Assembly (NCBI GenBank): GCA_016125075.1
Contig: WGMO01000026.1
Coordinates: forward strand, 106,145 to 170,144
DNA: 64,000 nucleotides
Source of the DNA: Terrimonas sp.
Lineage (GTDB): Bacteria; Bacteroidota; Bacteroidia; Chitinophagales; Chitinophagaceae
Reading direction: 5' to 3'
Positions 17,614-25,850 of this stretch are shown here, piece by piece (within the stretch, counting starts at the first letter, position 1; each line of letters starts with the position of its first letter). The notes beneath the pieces were generated by a model that was not told the DNA's origin, searched no databases, and saw nothing but the letters and a program-made list of their open reading frames with translations. The position numbers and the translations under genes are program-made.

Positions 17614-19377
17614 ATGAAAAATATATTTAAACTTCTTTCATTGGCCGGAGTGGCGATGCTGGTGATCACCGCCTGCCAGAAAAAGCAGGAACTGACTTAT
17701 TATTCAGAAGGCACTCCGGTCACCCTGACTGCTTCCACCAACGGGGTGGTGGCGTCTTTCGGTGACTCTACGTCCCCTGTTGTTGATTTCAACTGGACGG
17801 ATCCTAAATATGCGACCGATTCATCCTCCTATAAGTTTATCCTGGAGATGGATTCTGCCGGTAGGAATTTTGCAAAAAAAACCACTAAAGAGATTATCGG
17901 TAAATTAGGAACCTCCTTAACCGGAAGGGAGCTCAACGCCATTCTTTTGGGTTATGGGTTTGCGCCGGGTACTTCGCATACCATGGATTTCAGGGTAGTA
18001 TCTTCCTATAGCAATAACAATGAAAGGTATATTTCCAATACAGTAAATGTAGCGGCCACTCCTTACCGGGATTCTTCAATTCTGACCACGGCCAATACTA
18101 CGGTTACCTGTGCACTCAATACGGCCTCTCAAAGCTCGAATTCTTTTTCATGGACAGCTTCTTTCAAGGGTTTCTCCGGTGCTATCACCTATACCCTTCA
18201 ATATGATTCTGCCGGTAAGAATTTCACGACACCGATGGAGATCGCCATTGGTAATGACCTCTACAGTAAAGCATTGAACCAGGGAGAAATGAATGAAACA
18301 GCCCTGAGTTCAGGAATTGCCGGGGGTACGACCGGGAAAGTTGAATACAGGATAAAAGCGGCTACGGCCCTGGGGGCAGTCGCCTATTCCAATACGGTTT
18401 TTGTGACTATTAACAGTTATATCCCACTGCTCAGGTTTTACCTGCCGGGCGGATACCAGGGTGCTACAGGAAATGGGAATGACTGGGATCCGGGTACTGC
18501 GCCCGAGTTTATCAGGGATCTCAGGTCCGGGTTGTTAAACAATATGTACTACCTGTATATTTATTTACCGGCCGGGGCTGAATTCAAAGTTACCCAGGGA
18601 AGAAGCTGGGATGTGAATTATGGGGGATCTGCCGGTACCCTTTCATCTGGAGGCGCAAACTTAAGCGTTGCGAATGCCGGTTTTTACAGGATCAGTATCA
18701 ACAGGAGCACTATGCAATATGATATTCGCGCGGGCAGGATGGGATTTGTAGGGGGTGCAACCGGTGCCGGATGGAACCCGCCGAATGTATTTCCCAATTA
18801 TGCATTAGGTGCAGCCGCTACCAATTTATTTGTGGGCCTGACCGATTTTACAACAGATGCCTGGAAACTGATTGACAGCGATACCTGGAACAATGGAAGC
18901 AATGCAGTAGATGAAACCAGAAGCTATGGATCTACCGGGGGAAGCGGGAGTGCTATGGAAATCAATGGAGCTAATTTCCCGAATATTACAACAGCCGGCC
19001 GCTACAGGGTGATCTGGGATGGACGGAATGTCGATGCTATCAAATATGAAATGTCTCCGGCCACTGAAATGCGTGTGGTAGGTGATGGTATACAGGGTGT
19101 CAATGCCTGGGATCCTGGAACCAGTCCGCAAATGAATTATTTAGGAAATGGCCAGTGGCAGCTTACTTTAGACCTGGTGGGTGGAAAAGACATCAAGTTC
19201 CTGGCAGGTAATGCATGGGGTGCGTTTGATTATGAAGACAACAGTGGTGGCATTACAGCTACCGGCGTTGCCAGGAAGATAAAATGGGAAGGGGGCGATA
19301 ATTTCAAAACACCGGCTACCAGCGGAACCTATACCATCTTACTCGATGAAAATGCCCAAACGGTAACCATCAACTAA
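17614..19377 (+). CDS. SusF-like multidomain starch-binding lipoprotein
   Basis: 587 aa. Lipoprotein signal MKNIFKLLSLAGVAMLVITAC. Two SusE-type Ig domains follow (about 30-150 and 155-270), each with the pattern VDFNWTDP/FSWTASF and LEMDSAGRNF/LQYDSAGKNF, an apparent internal duplication. Three carbohydrate-binding-like modules come next: about 270-375 (LRFYLPGGYQGATGN), 375-485 (MGFVGGATGAGWNPP) and 490-587 (MRVVGDGIQGVNAWDPG...TYTILLDENAQTVTIN). Tryptophans in GNDWDPG, GAGWNPP and NAWDPG are likely sugar platforms by analogy with SusF. It is the last gene of the operon, with an intrinsic terminator 35 nt later. Confidence 0.9.
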   Translation: MKNIFKLLSLAGVAMLVITACQKKQELTYYSEGTPVTLTASTNGVVASFGDSTSPVVDFNWTDPKYATDSSSYKFILEMDSAGRNFAKKTTKEIIGKLGTSLTGRELNAILLGYGFAPGTSHTMDFRVVSSYSNNNERYISNTVNVAATPYRDSSILTTANTTVTCALNTASQSSNSFSWTASFKGFSGAITYTLQYDSAGKNFTTPMEIAIGNDLYSKALNQGEMNETALSSGIAGGTTGKVEYRIKAATALGAVAYSNTVFVTINSYIPLLRFYLPGGYQGATGNGNDWDPGTAPEFIRDLRSGLLNNMYYLYIYLPAGAEFKVTQGRSWDVNYGGSAGTLSSGGANLSVANAGFYRISINRSTMQYDIRAGRMGFVGGATGAGWNPPNVFPNYALGAAATNLFVGLTDFTTDAWKLIDSDTWNNGSNAVDETRSYGSTGGSGSAMEINGANFPNITTAGRYRVIWDGRNVDAIKYEMSPATEMRVVGDGIQGVNAWDPGTSPQMNYLGNGQWQLTLDLVGGKDIKFLAGNAWGAFDYEDNSGGITATGVARKIKWEGGDNFKTPATSGTYTILLDENAQTVTIN

Positions 19378-19411
19378 AACTTCCGAAAGAAGTATCATAC
19401 GATCTTAGTAT

Positions 19412-19437
19412 AACCGCCTTTTAGGCGGTTATTTTTG
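19412..19437 (+). terminator. Terminator of the susCDEF operon
   Basis: AACCGCC (19412-19418), 5-nt loop, GGCGGTT (19424-19430), then ATTTTTGT. A perfect 7-bp GC-rich stem directly after the SusF-like stop. Confidence 0.88.
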
Positions 19438-19606
19438 TGTCCGGCATCATCACAAATTATTTAAGAATAATAACAGCAGGATTTGATGTATTTCTCATGG
19501 AATCGCTTTTGTCCTGATGCATCTTTGACATGAAGAATAATTAGAAAGTAATGTTTAGTGAAAAATCCAACCGTCTTTCTTATGGAGAACTTTAGCCATT
19601 AAACCT
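19438..19606. other. Intergenic stretch between two plus-strand terminators
   Basis: Part of a 303-nt gene-free gap between the susF-like and lacI genes. I see no convincing ORF. The only promoter-like match is CATCTTTG near the middle, one mismatch from TAnnTTTG and lacking a clear -33 partner. Because a second strong terminator follows, a small transcript here is possible (see findings). Confidence 0.4.
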
Positions 19607-19652
19607 GATCTTATGGAGCCACATTTTATGTGGTTTCATAGGATCATTTTTT
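19607..19652 (+). terminator. Second, very long plus-strand terminator hairpin
   Basis: Bases 19607-19624 pair with 19628-19645 over 18 consecutive positions (three G-U pairs) around a TTT loop, then ATTTTTT to 19652. On the minus strand no T-tract follows, so it acts on plus-strand transcripts; it is not the lacI terminator. Confidence 0.75.
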
Positions 19653-19680
19653 AAGCCTCAAGTTATATCGAACCGAATTT

Positions 19681-20676
19681 TTACAAAGAGTTCCCTTCAA
19701 CAAGTTTCGAAGGTAATATGAGTTCCCGGTAGAATTTTTTTCCCGACATATAATCACTGATCCTTTCAAAAGCAAGTTTGCCCAATTGATACCCGCTGGT
19801 TTCGATATAGGTAATTTCCGGTTCATAGAGGTGAGGGATAAAGTCGTCGTTTGAAATGGATATGATACCGGTATCGTTGGGGATATTGATTTTTAGCAGT
19901 TGCATGGCTTTCATCGTACCGGTAAGGATCTCATCACTCATACAGAATACCGCGTCGGGTTGTTGGGAGGCCAGGAAAGCTGTTTTTGTGATCTCAAAAG
20001 ACTCCCGGCTGGAACCAGCATGGGCAATGATCAGCTTTGCCTGTTTATTCTTCTCCATCGCATTGATAAAGGCAAGTTTTCGTTTTTGTGTAATCGATAT
20101 GTCCGGATGTCCGAAAATAGCCAGGATATGCTGCTTCCCCTTTTTCTGTAAGGCCGTGGCGGCCAGTACCGCGGCGTCTTCATCGGCGAGGCAAACCTTG
20201 TTGCAGGCATCCACATCAGGTACTTTATCAAAGAAAATAATGGGAACGCCGTTCTCTTCCAGTTTCTGGTAACGGCTCATATCTTTCGAACTAGCGGCAA
20301 CGGATATCAGTACACCAGCCACCCGGTTCAGCCTGCAAAGCCTGATATTTTCCGCTTCCACCAGGGGGTCATTACCGGATTGCAGTATCAATAAGGAAAA
20401 CCCGATTTTTTTGCTTTCTTCTTCAACGGCAGAAATAAAGGAATGATAGAAGAAATTTGATATTTCAGGTACTATAATGCCGAATATATTGCTTTTATTG
20501 GTGCGCAGGCTGATGGCATAAGTGTTTGGTTCATAGTCCATAAGGGCAGCCAGCCGCATTACTTTTTCCCGGGTTTCTTCAGAAATATCAGGATGACCTT
20601 TTAAAGCCCTTGAAACAGTTGAAATACTGATATTCAGGTTCCTGGAAATATCTTTCAGCGTAATTTTAGCACTCAT
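19681..20676 (-). CDS. LacI-family transcriptional regulator (paralogue 1)
   Basis: 331 aa. N-terminal LacI helix-turn-helix (ITLKDISRNLNISISTVSRALKGHPDIS, residues 5-32), hinge helix (YEPNTYAISLRT), then a periplasmic-binding-like sugar domain (FGIIVPEISNFFYHSFISAVEEESKK; IIFFDKVPDVD; CMSDEILTGTMKAMQ; TYIETSGYQLGKLAFERI). Full length for the family. It is divergent from the second susCD pair and its upstream region holds TCGCAA repeats and a CG-centred palindrome, so it probably represses or activates that locus and itself. It is clearly paralogous to the LacI at 45 kb; the recognition helices are the same. The effector sugar is not determinable here. Confidence 0.93.
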   Translation of the reverse strand: MSAKITLKDISRNLNISISTVSRALKGHPDISEETREKVMRLAALMDYEPNTYAISLRTNKSNIFGIIVPEISNFFYHSFISAVEEESKKIGFSLLILQSGNDPLVEAENIRLCRLNRVAGVLISVAASSKDMSRYQKLEENGVPIIFFDKVPDVDACNKVCLADEDAAVLAATALQKKGKQHILAIFGHPDISITQKRKLAFINAMEKNKQAKLIIAHAGSSRESFEITKTAFLASQQPDAVFCMSDEILTGTMKAMQLLKINIPNDTGIISISNDDFIPHLYEPEITYIETSGYQLGKLAFERISDYMSGKKFYRELILPSKLVEGNSL

Positions 20677-20717
20677 TATTAATTAGTTACAGGCAATTTA
20701 CCAGAAAAAGTAGAATA

Positions 20718-20736
20718 TCGCAATCCTTTTCGCAAT
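20718..20736 (+). repeat. TCGCAAT direct repeat, pair 1
   Basis: TCGCAAT at 20718-20724 and 20730-20736, start to start 12 bp. It lies about 42-60 bp upstream of the minus-strand lacI start (20676), a position suited to regulating that gene. Confidence 0.45.
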
Positions 20737-20850
20737 TTTTTTGCAGTGTTTTCAAGCGATGGTAGCGAAAGTGGTGGTATTAATGATCAATGTTAAAATT
20801 TCCGGGGTGGACAGGCAGGGAAAAGTTAAATTTTTGGGAAAAGTTTTCCC

Positions 20851-20881
20851 CCGCAAACGTTTTCGCAATCAATTTCGCAAC
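20851..20881 (+). promoter_or_regulatory. LacI-type palindrome with TCGCAA direct repeat, pair 2
   Basis: CGCAAACGTTTTCG (20852-20865) is an imperfect palindrome around a central CG with a perfect AAACGTTT core, typical of LacI-family operators. TCGCAAT (20863) overlaps its right arm and TCGCAAC (20875) follows exactly 12 bp later, the same period as pair 1 about 145 bp away. Confidence 0.5.
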
Positions 20882-21036
20882 GCTTTGATTTTTTTCGTAT
20901 GCAGCAAATCGCCAATTTAAAGGTCATATAATTTATCTTACGGTTGTATTAGCACAAATTATAAGGTTGAAATTGATGTATTTATCGCTGAATATTTCAC
21001 CGTAACATTTTTTTAAAAATAAAAAATTGTTAATAT

Positions 21037-21051
21037 TGTGTTGCTGATACA
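21037..21051 (+). promoter_or_regulatory. Shared dyad TGTGT-N6-TACA, site C (second susC promoter)
   Basis: TGTGT at 21037-21041 and TACA at 21048-21051, 40 nt upstream of the susC ATG. Spacing equals sites A and B. Preceding bases (AATAT) and following TTTTT also resemble them. Confidence 0.55.
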
Positions 21052-21091
21052 TTTTTCTGGGTTTAGAATCTAATTGTTTAAAATTTATCTA

Positions 21092-24085
21092 ATGCTTATG
21101 CTTGTCAAAAAACTCCTTGGGGTAACCCTGCTTATTTCTTTCATGCTACTGTCGGTGGCCTTACAGGCCCAGGACAGGGTGGTTACAGGTAAAGTAACTG
21201 ATTCCAAAAATGGCTCACCGGTTGTTGGTGCCAGTGTGGTGGCAAAAGGATCCACCACGGGTACTTCCACAAACACACAAGGTGATTTTACCATTACCGT
21301 AGGACCCAATGTTACAACCCTGGTGATCACTTCAGTAGGCTTTGCAGCTTATGAAGCAAACATTGCCGGAAAAAATTCGGTAACTGTTGCATTGGTATCA
21401 GCTGCCGGCGATCTGACCGAGATCGTTGTGGTCGGTTATGGTACGGCGCGTAAGAAAGACCTTACTGGCGCTGTTGCCTCTATCAAGGCAAAAGACTTTA
21501 ACCAGGGTGTCATCAGTTCTCCCAACCAGTTGTTGCAGAACAAAGTGCCCGGTTTGGAGATCACCAACACAAGCGGACAGCCCGGTGTCGCTGCTACGAT
21601 CCAGATCAGGGGTAGTTCATCTATCCGTTCCAGTAACAACCCTTTATATGTTGTAGACGGTGTTCCGCTGGATGGCAGAACAGCCCGCCCCAATACGGGA
21701 AACGTTTTTGGTAATACACCTAACTCAGATCCGCTGTTGCTGATCAACCCGGCCGATATCGCACAGATCGATGTATTGAAAGATGCATCAGCTGCCGCGA
21801 TCTATGGTTCGAGGGGTGCAAACGGTGTAATTATCATTACCACCAAAAAGGGTGGCAGGGGCCCGATGCAGGTGGATGTAGGCGTTAATTATGGAGCTTT
21901 TGCCGGTTATATGAAACGTTTTGAGGTATTGGATGCTTCACAATACCGCGCTGCCCTTAAGAAATACGGACAATCCAATTCTTTGGATGGCGGAAAAAAT
22001 GTTGATGCCTTAAAAGAAATAACACAAAACAAACTCTCCTCTAATTATAATCTTGCTTTAAGCGGGGGTAACGAGAACGGCCGTTTCAGGGCTTCCTTCC
22101 TGGGATCCAGCCAGAGGGGTTTCCTGAAGAAAACGTCTTTGGATAAATACCTCGGCACTTTCAATGGCGACTATGATTTCCTTGATAAGAAGCTGAACCT
22201 CGAATTTGGTTTGGTTGCCGGTAATTTCGGAGAAAACCTGACAAGTATTTCCAATACAGCCGGTTCCACTGGTAATATCATTTCAGCTGCCTTGAGCTGG
22301 AATCCAACGCAATCTTTGTTTAACAGCAACGGGACCTACTTCTTCCCTTCCAATGGTTCGGGTAACCCGTTAGCGAATAACGACGCATATTCTGATAAAA
22401 CAAATGTCAATACCTTTTTAGGTCATATATCAGGTACTTACAAAATACTTGATAATTTAAGGTATAAATTCCTGTATGGTATCAATAGCGGTACCGGTAA
22501 CAGGTTGTTTAATATTGATGGTTGGTTACAGGGCTTCCCCGGTTTATCAGGATTGGGTAATGCCGCCATCATCAACGCAAAACTGGTTTCTGAAACCTTT
22601 ACCCACACCTTGAATTATACCACCGATCTTACCGATAACCTTTCCCTGGATGCCCTGGCAGGTTATGAATATTATAAGACCAATTTCTCCCGTACGGGTG
22701 TAACCGGTTCCGGTTTCAATACGAATCTCGATGAGACCAACAGGATCAGTATCCCTTATACCAGTATTTTCCAGAATGCCCAGACGCAGACCCCCTTTGG
22801 TGCTGCTGTTGACCCCACGGCCGAACTGCAGTCCTATTTTGCAAGGGCTACATTCAATATGATGGACAAATACTTATTGACCGCTACGATCAGAAGGGAT
22901 GGTTCCAGTAAGTTTGGAGCCAATAACAAATACGGTAATTTTCCATCCGTAGGTGCAAGATGGGTGGTGAGTAAAGAATCATTCATGCAGAAAAGCAATA
23001 TATTTTCTGATCTTTCTTTACGTGTTTCTTACGGTCTTACCGGTAACCAGGAATTCCCGGCAGGTTCTTCACTCGAGCAATTTGCTTTGACAGCTTATAA
23101 TAATGCTCCCCAGGTAGTAAATGGTAACCCCAACCTCAAATGGGAATCTACCCGCTCTATCGATGCCGGTGTTGATTTTGCACTTGCAGGCGGTACCATC
23201 TTCGGATCTTTTGACTATTATCATAAGAACACTTCAGACATCCTGTTCCAGACCAACGCCATTCAGCCGGCTCCGAACTCAGTTTCATTCATCAACCTGA
23301 GCGATGCCAACCTGATCAACTCCGGTTTTGAAATCGGTTTGGGTGCCAATATCATCAGGAAGACAAATTTGAAATGGGATGTGAATGTTAACTACGCACA
23401 TAACAAGAATATTGTAAAGAATTTCCTCGACCCCAATACGGGATTGCCATTACAGGTTAACACCGGTACCATCAACGGACAGGGTGTGTCCGGAACATTG
23501 GCACAGGTGCTCGCCAATAACCAGGTAGTGAATGTGTTTTACCTGAAACCCTTCCAGGGATTTGATGCCAGCGGTAACCAGATCATCGGACCCGATCCTT
23601 CCTTCGCCGGTAACCCCAATCCTACATCACTGGCTGGTTTCACCAGTAACCTGAGTTATAATAAATTCACCTTTACCTTGAATATGGGTGGTGCTTTCGG
23701 ATTCCTTATTTATAATAACACAGCGACTTCTGTTACCAATATCGCCGGTATTGCCCAGGGCAGGAATATTGACCTGGCTGCTTACAATTCTGCGGAAGGT
23801 GTTGGTAGTGGTGTGGGTGCTTCTACCCGTTTCCTGGAAAAAGGAGATTATTTCAAACTAAGGAATGCGACGATACGTTATGATATCGGCAGCGTGGGTA
23901 AGTATGTAAAAGGGCTGAGTGCTTTTGTAACCGGTACCAACCTTTTCGTGATCACCAAGTTCACCGGATTTGACCCAGAGGTAAATATTGATAAGAGTTC
24001 CAATAACTATCCTTCAAGGTCCATCGAATATATCCCATATCCAACGCCAAGAACGATTGTATTTGGATTTAATTTCTCTTTATAA
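21092..24085 (+). CDS. SusC/RagA-family TonB-dependent transporter (second locus)
   Basis: 997 aa from the ATG at 21092 (another ATG at 21098 is possible). Signal peptide ends ...SVALQAQ; regulatory-like domain VTGKVTDSKNGSPVVGASV; TonB box region EIVVVGYGTARKKDLTG; plug motifs IQIRGSSSIRSSNNPLYV, DGVPLDG and DASAAAIYGSRGANG; C-terminal barrel ending NFSL. It is related to the first SusC in the N-terminal 230 residues but diverges in the barrel, implying a different substrate. susD follows after 23 nt. Control region carries both LacI-like sites and the shared dyad. Confidence 0.95.
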   Translation: MLMLVKKLLGVTLLISFMLLSVALQAQDRVVTGKVTDSKNGSPVVGASVVAKGSTTGTSTNTQGDFTITVGPNVTTLVITSVGFAAYEANIAGKNSVTVALVSAAGDLTEIVVVGYGTARKKDLTGAVASIKAKDFNQGVISSPNQLLQNKVPGLEITNTSGQPGVAATIQIRGSSSIRSSNNPLYVVDGVPLDGRTARPNTGNVFGNTPNSDPLLLINPADIAQIDVLKDASAAAIYGSRGANGVIIITTKKGGRGPMQVDVGVNYGAFAGYMKRFEVLDASQYRAALKKYGQSNSLDGGKNVDALKEITQNKLSSNYNLALSGGNENGRFRASFLGSSQRGFLKKTSLDKYLGTFNGDYDFLDKKLNLEFGLVAGNFGENLTSISNTAGSTGNIISAALSWNPTQSLFNSNGTYFFPSNGSGNPLANNDAYSDKTNVNTFLGHISGTYKILDNLRYKFLYGINSGTGNRLFNIDGWLQGFPGLSGLGNAAIINAKLVSETFTHTLNYTTDLTDNLSLDALAGYEYYKTNFSRTGVTGSGFNTNLDETNRISIPYTSIFQNAQTQTPFGAAVDPTAELQSYFARATFNMMDKYLLTATIRRDGSSKFGANNKYGNFPSVGARWVVSKESFMQKSNIFSDLSLRVSYGLTGNQEFPAGSSLEQFALTAYNNAPQVVNGNPNLKWESTRSIDAGVDFALAGGTIFGSFDYYHKNTSDILFQTNAIQPAPNSVSFINLSDANLINSGFEIGLGANIIRKTNLKWDVNVNYAHNKNIVKNFLDPNTGLPLQVNTGTINGQGVSGTLAQVLANNQVVNVFYLKPFQGFDASGNQIIGPDPSFAGNPNPTSLAGFTSNLSYNKFTFTLNMGGAFGFLIYNNTATSVTNIAGIAQGRNIDLAAYNSAEGVGSGVGASTRFLEKGDYFKLRNATIRYDIGSVGKYVKGLSAFVTGTNLFVITKFTGFDPEVNIDKSSNNYPSRSIEYIPYPTPRTIVFGFNFSL

Positions 24086-24108
24086 GAATATTAATTAAAA
24101 ACATTGCT

Positions 24109-25743
24109 ATGATACTACAGTATAAAAAATTAACCAAGTATGTAATCCCGATGGTCACGCTGTTCGCCCTGTCGGCTTGCACAAAACTCGATGAAAAACT
24201 GAATAGTACCCTTACGAATGCACAGGTTGCCTCAGCATTGGGGAGTGCCGGTACAGGATTATTGCTCAGTGCCGCTTATGCGGATATTGCGGGTCCATTC
24301 TTCAGCCAGGACCTGATCTTCTCTCTGCAGGAAAATGCCACGGACGAGTCATTAGTACCCACAAGAGGTGGTGACTGGGATGATAATGGCGTATGGAGGG
24401 TGATACATGCACATACCTGGAATGCAGACCACAGCCAGGTACTGAACGTATTTAATGCCTTGAACAAACTGAACTTTGATGCTACCAATGTGCTGGGATT
24501 CAACCCATCACCTGCCCAGGAAGCGGAAGCAAGGTTCCTGAGGGCGCTTGCACTGTTCAATCTCCTGGATTTATACGGGCAATACCCGATTCGTAACCCC
24601 GGTGATGACCTGTTGCTGGCGCCGGAAGTTAAATCCGGTACAGCCGGGGTTGACTTTATCATTTCTGAGCTGAACGCTATATTACCCAACCTTCCTACGG
24701 CCAATCCAGTTACCAAGGCTAACCCCGATGCAGCCAGGGTATTGCTGATGAAATGTTATCTCCAGAAAGGCGTATTTGCCAACAATACTGCCCCCACTTT
24801 TGATGCTGCGGATATGAACCAGGTGGTCACCCTGGGTACACAGATCATCAATAACCCCAAGTATGTGTACAGTTCCAATTTCTTTGACAATTTCAATGTT
24901 AGCAATGACCAGTCAAAAGAAATGATCTTTACCTATCCCAATACCAGCGGTTCTGGGGTAAATCATGGTGGTATCGAGTCGCGCTGGAACATGACACTCC
25001 ATTACAACTCTTACACGCCTAATAATCCGAACGCAGGCTGGAACGGTTTCAGCACGATTAGTGATTTTTATAATACTTTCAATACAACCGCTAACCCCAC
25101 CGTATTTGGTCCTTCAGATACTTTATTTGATCCAAGGCTGGGTGGAAGATATTATGCCGGTGCCACCAATATTTCCGGTTTAAGACCCGGGTTGCTGGTT
25201 GGACAGCAGTACAATGAAAATGGCGTTGCCCTGAAAGACCGTAAAGGAAACCCGCTGGCTTATGACCCGGTGATTGCTTCCAATATGATTGAAACAGGAG
25301 CTAACCTCGAAGTAACTGGTATCAGGGTAGTGAAGTTCCCACCTGATTATGCATACTATGGCGGCCCTGCCGGTAATGACCTTCCGATTTTCCGCTATGC
25401 AGATGTAGTGCTGATGGTGGCTGAAGCAAAGCTGAGGCTAAACCCCAGTGATGCAAGTGCATTGACCATGGTAAACGGGTTGAGGACTGCAAGAGGTGCT
25501 GCTCCGCTGGCCAGTATCACGTTAGTGAATACCAGTAACCTGCATGATCCCAATACCCTTTTATCTGAAAGAGGAAGGGAATTGTACTGGGAGAGTTATA
25601 GAAGGACAGACCTGATCAGGTTTGGTGTGTTCCTGAAACCCTGGCAGTATAAGCCCACAGATGATCCCAAGTACCTGTTGTACCCGATTCCAAGCCAGGC
25701 CCTGGCAGCGAACCCGAATCTTACACAGAATCCTGGTTACTAG
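24109..25743 (+). CDS. SusD-family lipoprotein (second locus)
   Basis: 544 aa. MILQYKKLTKYVIPMVTLFALSAC gives a lipobox at Cys24, followed by TKLDEKLNSTLTNAQV. The TPR-like helices (AEARFLRALALFNLLDLYGQYPI) and the C-terminal domain (LPIFRYADVVLMVAEAKLRL, LLSERGRELYWESYRRTDLIRFG, YPIPSQALAANPNLTQNPGY) are complete. It is the surface lid for the preceding SusC. A perfect palindromic terminator follows, so susC-susD is a two-gene unit and the FG-GAP genes downstream may be expressed separately or by read-through. Confidence 0.94.
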   Translation: MILQYKKLTKYVIPMVTLFALSACTKLDEKLNSTLTNAQVASALGSAGTGLLLSAAYADIAGPFFSQDLIFSLQENATDESLVPTRGGDWDDNGVWRVIHAHTWNADHSQVLNVFNALNKLNFDATNVLGFNPSPAQEAEARFLRALALFNLLDLYGQYPIRNPGDDLLLAPEVKSGTAGVDFIISELNAILPNLPTANPVTKANPDAARVLLMKCYLQKGVFANNTAPTFDAADMNQVVTLGTQIINNPKYVYSSNFFDNFNVSNDQSKEMIFTYPNTSGSGVNHGGIESRWNMTLHYNSYTPNNPNAGWNGFSTISDFYNTFNTTANPTVFGPSDTLFDPRLGGRYYAGATNISGLRPGLLVGQQYNENGVALKDRKGNPLAYDPVIASNMIETGANLEVTGIRVVKFPPDYAYYGGPAGNDLPIFRYADVVLMVAEAKLRLNPSDASALTMVNGLRTARGAAPLASITLVNTSNLHDPNTLLSERGRELYWESYRRTDLIRFGVFLKPWQYKPTDDPKYLLYPIPSQALAANPNLTQNPGY

Positions 25744-25783
25744 AATTTGTTAGAGAAACAATAATTTTATTGATATATTAGCG

Positions 25784-25817
25784 AAAGGTCATTATTAATA
25801 ATGACCTTTCTTTTTTT
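25784..25817 (+). terminator. Terminator after the second susCD pair
   Basis: 25784-25809 is a perfect 26-nt palindrome (AAAGGTCATTATT and its complement) followed by CTTTTTTT. Confidence 0.85.
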
Positions 25818-25850
25818 AACCGGATCTCAAAATTTATTGTATTGATTGTG

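Larger units (their letters stand above)
20677..21091. other. 415-nt divergent control region between lacI and the second susC
   Basis: Gene-free. It contains two pairs of TCGCAA-type direct repeats (20718/20730 and 20863/20875), a CG-centred palindrome (20851-20866), and the shared TGTGT-N6-TACA dyad (21037-21051) near susC. The remainder is AT-rich with nothing further recognised. Confidence 0.7.
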
